Shown here one piece after another: positions 22,889-28,198 of a stretch of 28,198 nucleotides of DNA. Below the pieces are notes generated by a model that was given only the letters and a program-made list of their open reading frames with translations, did no database searches and was not told where the DNA came from. The translations under genes were made by a program, and so were the position numbers. Position 1 is the first letter of the stretch. The number at the start of each line of letters is the position of its first letter. Origin of the DNA: Flavobacteriales bacterium UBA1112 (GTDB lineage Bacteria; Bacteroidota; Bacteroidia; Flavobacteriales_D; Sanyastnellaceae); NCBI GenBank assembly GCA_002313415.1, contig DCBH01000068.1:1-28198 (forward strand), in the 5' to 3' direction.

Positions 22889-24751
22889 ATGATTCAGACT
22901 TACGATGTCGTTGTTGTTGGCGGAGGCCACGCGGGAAATGAAGCCGCGGCGGCGGCGGCAAATCTCGGCGCCTCCACCCTTCTTGTGACAATGAACATGG
23001 GCGTCATCGGTCAAATGTCTTGCAACCCCGCCATGGGTGGAATCGCGAAGGGTCAAATTGTTCGAGAGGTCGACGCCATGGGTGGTTACTCGGGATTGGT
23101 CTCGGACAAGAGTGCCATCCAGTTCCGCATGCTGAACAAATCAAAAGGACCAGCCATGTGGAGCCCGAGAACCCAGAACGACCGCAACCTCTTTGCACAA
23201 TCGTGGCGCGAGATGCTGGAAAACACCCCAAACCTCGATTTTTGGCAAGACAGCGTCGTTGGTCTTCTCCTCGAAAAAGGGCGTTGTGTTGGTGTCAAAA
23301 CTGGCTTTGGTCTAGAAATACGGGCAAAATCTGTCGTTCTCACCAACGGAACGTTTCTCAATGGTTTGATGCACATTGGTGAAAAACAGTTTGGGGGAGG
23401 CCGTGCGGGAGAAAAGTCATCTGTGGGAATCACTGAACAACTTGTCGAGTTGGGTTTTGACAGTGGTCGCATGAAAACTGGCACCCCACCAAGGGTGGAT
23501 GGCCGCTCCTTGGATTTTTCAAAGATGACTGAACAGCCTGGCGACGAACATCCAAGTCGCTTCAGTTATTTACCCAAACACCCGATCACCACACAGATTC
23601 CATGCCACATCACCTACACTTCTTCTGAGGTTCACGATTTGCTCAGAGAAGGGTTTGACCGCTCCCCTATGTTTAATGGACGACTTCGTGGCGCGGGTCC
23701 GCGATACTGCCCGAGCATCGAAGACAAAATTGATCGGTTTGCCGACAAAGACCGCCACCAAGTGTTTGTGGAGCCTGAGGGTTGGAGCACTTGCGAAATC
23801 TATGTCAACGGTTTTAGCACGAGTCTTCCTGAAGATGTTCAATTGCGAGCCATGCGCAAGATCCCTGGGTTTGAGCAGGCCAAAATGTTCCGGCCGGGAT
23901 ATGCTGTTGAATACGACTACTTCCCCCCTACCCAACTGAAGCACAGTCTTGAAACCAGGCTTGTCCAAGGCCTGTTTTTTGCAGGGCAAATCAATGGTAC
24001 CACGGGTTACGAAGAGGCCGCTTGCCAAGGTCTCATGGCAGGCATCAACGCCGCGCGTTCCACGTGGAACAAAGACGCCATCACATTCAATCGAAGCCAA
24101 GCATACATCGGTGTTCTCATAGATGACTTGGTTACAAAAGGCACTGAAGAGCCATATCGCATGTTTACCTCACGCGCTGAATACCGCATCCTGCTTCGGC
24201 AAGACAACGCCGACGAGCGCTTGACGCCACTCTCTCATGATTTGGGCTTAGCAAACAAGGAGCGAATGGATGCGCTGGAAACCAAACTTGCTGGGGTAAA
24301 AGCGCTGCGCCACAACCTTCAAAAACTCAGTGTACGGCCTGAAGAAGCTCTGCCCGTTCTCGATGCTGTTGGCTCCTCCCCTTTGAAACACGCCGTTCGT
24401 GCTCAGGACATTTTGTCTCGACCGCATGTCACGCTGAACGCCCTCCAAGAGAAGATTCCGTCTGTCAATGAGGTTACCTCTCCCCACCCCGCGGAGGTCC
24501 TTGAACAGGTCGAAATACAGGTCAAATACGAAGGCTACATTGCCAAAGAACAGGACATGGCAGAACGACTTGGGAAGCTCGATCACTTGGTTATTCCTAA
24601 AGACCTGGACTTCGCCCGGCTCACGTCTTTGAGCCACGAAGGGCGTCAAAAACTCAACGACCGCAAGCCACAGACCTTGGGAGAAGCGTCGCGCATCTCG
24701 GGCGTTAGTCCGTCTGACCTCAGTGTCTTGATGGTCTACCTCGGGCGGTAG
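22889..24751 (+). CDS. mnmG: tRNA uridine-5-carboxymethylaminomethyl modification enzyme MnmG (GidA)
   Basis: A 620-residue FAD-dependent protein, the normal length for the family. The dinucleotide-binding motif GGGHAGNEAAAAAANLG starts at residue 11. MSCNPAMGGIAKGQIVREVDAMGG, FRMLNKSKGPAMWSPR, GFDSGRMKTGTPPR, DQVF-type HQVFVEPEG, INGTTGYEEAACQGL and FTSRAEYRILLRQDNAD are all family blocks. With MnmE it adds the cmnm5 group to the wobble uridine of several tRNAs. MnmE is not in this window. The start chosen (MIQTYDVVVVGG) is the canonical one. A perfect GTTCCACGTGGAAC palindrome lies at codons 390-394 (Arg-Ser-Thr-Trp-Asn). 19 bases separate it from the aldehyde dehydrogenase gene. Confidence 0.97.
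   Translation: MIQTYDVVVVGGGHAGNEAAAAAANLGASTLLVTMNMGVIGQMSCNPAMGGIAKGQIVREVDAMGGYSGLVSDKSAIQFRMLNKSKGPAMWSPRTQNDRNLFAQSWREMLENTPNLDFWQDSVVGLLLEKGRCVGVKTGFGLEIRAKSVVLTNGTFLNGLMHIGEKQFGGGRAGEKSSVGITEQLVELGFDSGRMKTGTPPRVDGRSLDFSKMTEQPGDEHPSRFSYLPKHPITTQIPCHITYTSSEVHDLLREGFDRSPMFNGRLRGAGPRYCPSIEDKIDRFADKDRHQVFVEPEGWSTCEIYVNGFSTSLPEDVQLRAMRKIPGFEQAKMFRPGYAVEYDYFPPTQLKHSLETRLVQGLFFAGQINGTTGYEEAACQGLMAGINAARSTWNKDAITFNRSQAYIGVLIDDLVTKGTEEPYRMFTSRAEYRILLRQDNADERLTPLSHDLGLANKERMDALETKLAGVKALRHNLQKLSVRPEEALPVLDAVGSSPLKHAVRAQDILSRPHVTLNALQEKIPSVNEVTSPHPAEVLEQVEIQVKYEGYIAKEQDMAERLGKLDHLVIPKDLDFARLTSLSHEGRQKLNDRKPQTLGEASRISGVSPSDLSVLMVYLGR
24056..24071. other. parS-like ParB-binding palindrome 2
   Basis: GTTCCACGTGGAAC (24057-24070) is a perfect 14-bp palindrome identical to the core of the parS form known from Pseudomonas, with 15 of 16 bases matching TGTTCCACGTGGAACA. 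It sits inside mnmG. Two such sites within 1.25 kb are very unlikely by chance and fit a clustered centromere; ParB itself is not encoded in the window. Confidence 0.7.
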
Positions 24752-24755
24752 CGTG

Positions 24756-24763
24756 TACCTTTG
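24756..24763 (+). promoter_or_regulatory. Promoter -7 motif TACCTTTG for the aldehyde dehydrogenase gene
   Basis: Perfect match to TAnnTTTG, 7 bases before the ATG at 24771. A TTG at 24728-24730 is 25 bases upstream, slightly beyond the usual -33 spacing. It indicates the ALDH gene has its own promoter rather than depending on mnmG transcription. Confidence 0.5.
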
Positions 24764-24770
24764 TGGCCGA

Positions 24771-26300
24771 ATGAATATTCAAGACATCCTCGCCGACTTA
24801 GGCATCCAAGAAAACAATCCCGGCGTGATGATTGGCGCCACCGCTTTCGGTTCCGGGGCAAGCATAGAAAGCCACTCCCCCGTCGATGGGAAGCGCATTG
24901 CTTCATTAACCACGGCAACCGCAGAAGACTATGAAAGAGTCATGGCGGCGGCTTCTGAAGCGTTTGTCGAATGGCGAAAGTGGACTGCACCTCAAAGAGG
25001 TGAGGTTGTGCGCCAATACGGTGAGGCGCTGAGGGCCAAAAAAGAAAGCCTCGGCGCGCTTGTCTCTTATGAAATGGGGAAAAGCTACCAAGAAGGTTTG
25101 GGTGAGGTCCAAGAAATGATCGACATATGCGACTTCGCCGTCGGTCAGAGCCGTCAGCTTTACGGCCTCACCATGCATTCAGAACGCCCCAACCACCGCA
25201 TGTACGAACAATATCATCCGCTCGGGGTGGTGGGCATCATCAGCGCGTTCAACTTTCCTGTTGCCGTCTGGTGCTGGAACACCGCGTTGGCTTGGATTGC
25301 TGGAGATGTTTGCGTTTGGAAGCCTTCCGAAAAAGCCCCCTTGTGTTCTCTTGCCTGCCAACACATTTGGAACTCTGTGGCAGAGGAAAACAACCTGCCA
25401 GCCGGCACGAGCTGCGTTGTCAATGGAGACTATTCCGTTGGTGAGTTGATGACTGCTGATCGTCGTGTTCCCCTTGTGTCCGCCACGGGTTCCATCCGCA
25501 TGGGTAAGTTGGTTGCCCAAGCCGTTGCTGCACGCCTCGGCAGATCCTTGCTCGAGCTGGGGGGCAACAACGCCATCATCATTACCCCTGAGGCCGACCT
25601 TAAAATGGTCATCCCCGCAACTGTGTTTGGTGCTGTCGGCACCTGTGGGCAACGATGCACCTCGACGCGCCGCCTCATCATACACAGCAGCATTTACGAG
25701 AAAGTTCGTGATCAACTCACACAAGCATACAAGCAAATCCGAATCGGCGACCCCCTCGACGAGAACAACCACGTCGGACCACTCATCGACACCGCCGCTG
25801 TCGCGCAATACGAAGCTGCCTTGCGAGCCGTGGAAGAGCAGGGGGGGGAGGTGCTTGTTTCTGGCGGTTGCTTGTCTGGTGTTGGTTATGAAAGCGGTTG
25901 CTACGTGAAGCCCGCCATTGCAGAGGTCACCAATGACATGGACATTGTGCAGCACGAAACCTTTGCGCCCATCCTTTATTTGATGAAATACGAGCACCTC
26001 AACGAGGCCATTGCCATGCAAAACGGGGTGGTCCAGGGATTGTCCTCTGCAATCATGACCAACAACATTCGTGAAGCGGAAACCTTTCTGTCCTGTGCGG
26101 GATCCGACTGTGGAATCGCCAACGTCAACATCGGCACATCAGGCGCGGAGATTGGTGGTGCATTTGGCGGTGAAAAAGAAACCGGTGGTGGCCGAGAGTC
26201 TGGGTCTGACGCATGGAAGGCGTACATGCGGCGTCAGACCAACACCATCAATTATGGCTCCAACCTCCCGCTGGCTCAAGGCATCAAATTTGACCTTTAA
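24771..26300 (+). CDS. ALDH7-type aldehyde dehydrogenase (aminoadipate-semialdehyde dehydrogenase-like)
   Basis: A 509-residue NAD(P)-dependent aldehyde dehydrogenase from the ATG at 24771; a GTG at 24753 would add six residues and is less likely. NAD-binding elements are ISAFNFPVAVWCWNTALA and VWKPSEKAPL. SATGSIRMGK is the glycine-rich loop, with Arg-Met typical of the ALDH7 (antiquitin) group. The catalytic Glu is at 262 (LELGGNNAI) and the nucleophile is Cys296 in GTCGQRCTSTRRL. GGAFGGEKETGGGRESGSDAWK near the C-terminus is also group-typical. ALDH7 enzymes oxidise alpha-aminoadipate semialdehyde in lysine breakdown or related semialdehydes; the specific substrate here is inferred only from family membership. 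It is followed by, or slightly overlaps, the TlpA-like lipoprotein gene. Confidence 0.92.
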   Translation: MNIQDILADLGIQENNPGVMIGATAFGSGASIESHSPVDGKRIASLTTATAEDYERVMAAASEAFVEWRKWTAPQRGEVVRQYGEALRAKKESLGALVSYEMGKSYQEGLGEVQEMIDICDFAVGQSRQLYGLTMHSERPNHRMYEQYHPLGVVGIISAFNFPVAVWCWNTALAWIAGDVCVWKPSEKAPLCSLACQHIWNSVAEENNLPAGTSCVVNGDYSVGELMTADRRVPLVSATGSIRMGKLVAQAVAARLGRSLLELGGNNAIIITPEADLKMVIPATVFGAVGTCGQRCTSTRRLIIHSSIYEKVRDQLTQAYKQIRIGDPLDENNHVGPLIDTAAVAQYEAALRAVEEQGGEVLVSGGCLSGVGYESGCYVKPAIAEVTNDMDIVQHETFAPILYLMKYEHLNEAIAMQNGVVQGLSSAIMTNNIREAETFLSCAGSDCGIANVNIGTSGAEIGGAFGGEKETGGGRESGSDAWKAYMRRQTNTINYGSNLPLAQGIKFDL

Positions 26301-27498
26301 GCCGGCCTCTGATCTAACGAAAAAAATCACCTTTTCGTCTTCATACGGAAAGGTGTCCGTGGGTTTGCTTTGCCTGATTATGATTGCTGGCTGTCGCAAC
26401 GCCCACAAGGAACACTCTGCTCAGCTCTACACCGCTTCCTTTGGAACGGAGCCTGTCACCACCGTTCTCGTCGAACGCTCAAATTCCTCTTGGGTTGTTC
26501 GAAATGGCGAAGAACGCGTTGTGTTGCGGCCCACAGATCAAGAAGAGGTTTACGCGCTTCCCGTCTTTGGCGGGTCTTGGGCAGGGGAGTGGGTCGGAGG
26601 CATGTGGCGGGGCCATTGGACCGACTCCCTTCGACCGAACAATTATCGCGTTCCCATCACGTTGTCGCCCATTGTGAACCACAGATCTACCATCGGCCCC
26701 AAAACATCATCCCGCTGGCAGACAAGTCAGGGGGTGTTGTTGCTCGATTCAAGAGAGGATTCTGTTTGGGCCACCATTTCCACCGCGACTGGAGACTACC
26801 GTTATCTCGCCGGAACAAAAAAGGATAAAAACCTCATTTTCAGCACTTTCGACGGAGCTCACTTGTTTAGATTTCACGCAACAATGAAAGGTGATTCTTT
26901 GGTGAATGGTTCTTTTTTATCCGGCACACATTATCACACTTCCTTTGATGGTATTCTTTTGGAGGGTGAGCAAAATTGGCAAAGCGGGCGACAAGCCTAC
27001 AACGGAAAGGACATTTATATCAAGGGGGTCAGCCCTGAAGGTGACACCATCATTTGGAGTGAAGAAACCCTACTTTCCGCAGGGAAGTCTGGGCTTGTCG
27101 TCGACATCATGGGAACTTGGTGTCCCAACTGCATGGATGAAGCGCGTTTGTTGACAGAGTTCGCTCCTCAGCACCCGAACGTACAATTTGTGAGCCTCGC
27201 TTTTGAGCGAACCACAGATAAAAAGGCTTTGGCCCGGTTGAAGCAATTTCAACGTGAATTGGGTTTGTCGTGGGACGTCCTGCTCGGCGGGAGGGCCAAC
27301 AAACGCGTTGCTGCCGAGACGATCGGAATCGTAGATACTGTCCACTCCTTTCCCACGACCATATTTTGGTCCTTGGGGGCAGATCCTGTCATCCACACGG
27401 GCTTCAATGGTCCTGCAACAGGAGAAGGCTACGACGCCGAACGGCAATTCTTTCAATCACAGCTTCTAAAAATCAGCGGTCGCTCGAAAAATCATTGA
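26254..27498 (+). CDS. TlpA/ResA-like thioredoxin-domain lipoprotein
   Basis: The C-terminal domain is a TlpA-like thioredoxin: GLVVDIMGTWCPNCMDEARLL with the redox pair C290/C293 (numbered from 26254), the cis-Pro region SFPTTIFW, and RVAAETIGI before it. The N-terminal domain (about 48-265) is beta-rich and resembles the extra N-terminal domains of Bacteroidota TlpA-family proteins. A lipobox (IMIAGC, Cys47) follows a short hydrophobic stretch, so the mature protein is probably a membrane-attached periplasmic thiol oxidoreductase. The start is uncertain: ATG 26254 (overlaps ALDH by 47 bases), TTG 26290 or GTG 26353 all keep the lipobox. Lys residues in TKKITFSSSYGK favour one of the two earlier starts. 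The 3' end overlaps the M28 peptidase gene by 26 bases tail-to-tail. Confidence 0.8.
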   Translation: MAPTSRWLKASNLTFKPASDLTKKITFSSSYGKVSVGLLCLIMIAGCRNAHKEHSAQLYTASFGTEPVTTVLVERSNSSWVVRNGEERVVLRPTDQEEVYALPVFGGSWAGEWVGGMWRGHWTDSLRPNNYRVPITLSPIVNHRSTIGPKTSSRWQTSQGVLLLDSREDSVWATISTATGDYRYLAGTKKDKNLIFSTFDGAHLFRFHATMKGDSLVNGSFLSGTHYHTSFDGILLEGEQNWQSGRQAYNGKDIYIKGVSPEGDTIIWSEETLLSAGKSGLVVDIMGTWCPNCMDEARLLTEFAPQHPNVQFVSLAFERTTDKKALARLKQFQRELGLSWDVLLGGRANKRVAAETIGIVDTVHSFPTTIFWSLGADPVIHTGFNGPATGEGYDAERQFFQSQLLKISGRSKNH

Positions 27499-28198
27499 CT
27501 CGATCTACTTCGATGCGGTCGGCCATGTTGGCCAAATTCCACACTGTGTGAAAGACCAGTTTGCCTATTTCAGCCATTTTCGAATACATGATTTTCTCTG
27601 CATCGTCACCTGGTTTGTGATAATCCTCATGGACACCTGTGAAATAGAAAATGACGGGGATGTTGTTTTTGGCAAAATTGTAATGATCGCTGCGATAATA
27701 AAATCGGTTCGGGTCGTCCGGTGCGTTATACGTATAATCCAGCGTTAGGTTGGTGTATGTGGTGTTGCAGTGCTCACTGACTTCGTGCAATTCCGAACTC
27801 AGTTTATCCGACCCAATCAGATAGACATATCTCGGATCATCAGGGTGCGATGCGTCAGTGCGACCAATCATGTCTATGTTCAGGTTCGCCACTGTGTTTT
27901 CTAAAGGAAAAACGGGGTGATCTGCGTAGTGTTCGCTTCCGAGAAGTCCCTTTTCTTCTCCCACGACATTCATGAATAAAATGCTTCTGCGAGGGGAAAG
28001 ACCTTCTTCTTTCAGTTTGGCAAATTGACGCGCCAACTCCATCACTGTCACAGTACCCGAACCATCGTCGTCTGCGCCATTGTGAACCTCTCCATCAATG
28101 ATGCCCACATGATCGTAATGCGACGTCACAACAACCAACTCTTCCTTCAAATCTGTTCCCTCAAGAAACGCGAGCACATTTTCCGCTTCATACTTCGA
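27473..28198 (-). CDS. M28-family metallopeptidase (5' end outside window)
   Basis: The frame is open to base 28198, so the N-terminus is missing; 241 residues are present. Di-zinc aminopeptidase motifs are visible in order: SHYDHVG (His ligand), VHNGADDDGSGTVTVMEL (bridging Asp), VVGEEKGLLGSEHYA (catalytic/ligand Glu pair), NLNIDMIGR (Asp ligand) and VHEDYHKPGDDAEKI (last His region). The M28 family includes aminopeptidases and carboxypeptidase-like enzymes, often secreted or periplasmic; the export signal cannot be judged because the N-terminus is absent. The protein ends with DFSSDR, with no T9SS sorting domain. Confidence 0.92.
   Translation of the reverse strand, partial: SKYEAENVLAFLEGTDLKEELVVVTSHYDHVGIIDGEVHNGADDDGSGTVTVMELARQFAKLKEEGLSPRRSILFMNVVGEEKGLLGSEHYADHPVFPLENTVANLNIDMIGRTDASHPDDPRYVYLIGSDKLSSELHEVSEHCNTTYTNLTLDYTYNAPDDPNRFYYRSDHYNFAKNNIPVIFYFTGVHEDYHKPGDDAEKIMYSKMAEIGKLVFHTVWNLANMADRIEVDRVNDFSSDR

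Noticed and set aside
22940..22965. GCG-repeat tract near the start of mnmG
   Set aside because: It encodes the Ala-rich segment that is normal in the FAD-binding helix of MnmG.
25179..26021. 280-codon open frame antisense to the aldehyde dehydrogenase gene
   Set aside because: Entirely within the ALDH coding region with all family motifs on the plus strand; the antisense product resembles no known family.

Overview
The window carries a chromosomal segment of a member of the Bacteroidota, probably a marine or otherwise aquatic lineage; I cannot fix the family. The evidence is four secreted proteins with type IX secretion (T9SS) C-terminal signals (two type A, two CHU_C / gliding-motility-associated), a PorP/SprF-family outer-membrane protein, a Bacteroidota-style YbeY with Asp in the third metal position, and TAnnTTTG-like -7 promoter motifs instead of Shine-Dalgarno sequences. 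Base composition looks close to balanced by eye. The gene layout is very compact. Apart from about 240 bases around the tRNA gene (1340-1596, which hold the tRNA, its terminator and a promoter-like motif), no gap exceeds about 95 bases.

Layout. 1-957 (-): 3'-truncated T9SS type A protein. 998-1339 (+): small DCC-family (DUF393) redox protein. 1440-1521 (-): tRNA-Leu(CAA) with its own hairpin terminator. 1597-6578: five surface-glycan genes on strictly alternating strands (GT2 +, sulfotransferase -, GT2 +, sulfotransferase -, GT4 +), with every junction overlapping or nearly so. 6575-9196 (+): large L-type-lectin adhesin with a CHU_C tail, start/stop-overlapped with the GT4 gene. 9205-12655 (-): operon of CHU_C protein, PorP/SprF protein and orphan histidine kinase. 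12749-13231 (-): biotin carrier protein, divergent from hemW (13269-14426, +). 14383-18545 (-): 1088-residue multidomain T9SS protein followed by an EamA transporter. 18598-24751 (+): DUF4175-like membrane coiled-coil protein, RsbW-like ATPase, ybeY and mnmG. 24771-26300 (+): ALDH7-type aldehyde dehydrogenase, followed by a TlpA-like lipoprotein. 27473-28198 (-): M28 peptidase cut by the right edge.

How it fits together. The 1.6-9.2 kb region looks like synthesis of a sulfated surface polysaccharide linked to a secreted lectin. The neighbouring PorP/SprF operon fits a T9SS-dependent surface programme. The 18.6-24.8 kb block is housekeeping (rRNA maturation, tRNA wobble modification) joined to two genes of unknown role. 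The two observations I rate highest are a pair of parS-like palindromes in the ybeY/mnmG block, which would place this segment near the replication origin, and a promoter-like motif sitting only 4-8 bases before many start codons, which suggests leaderless transcripts. I found no insertion sequence, CRISPR array, prophage or clear novel defence system.
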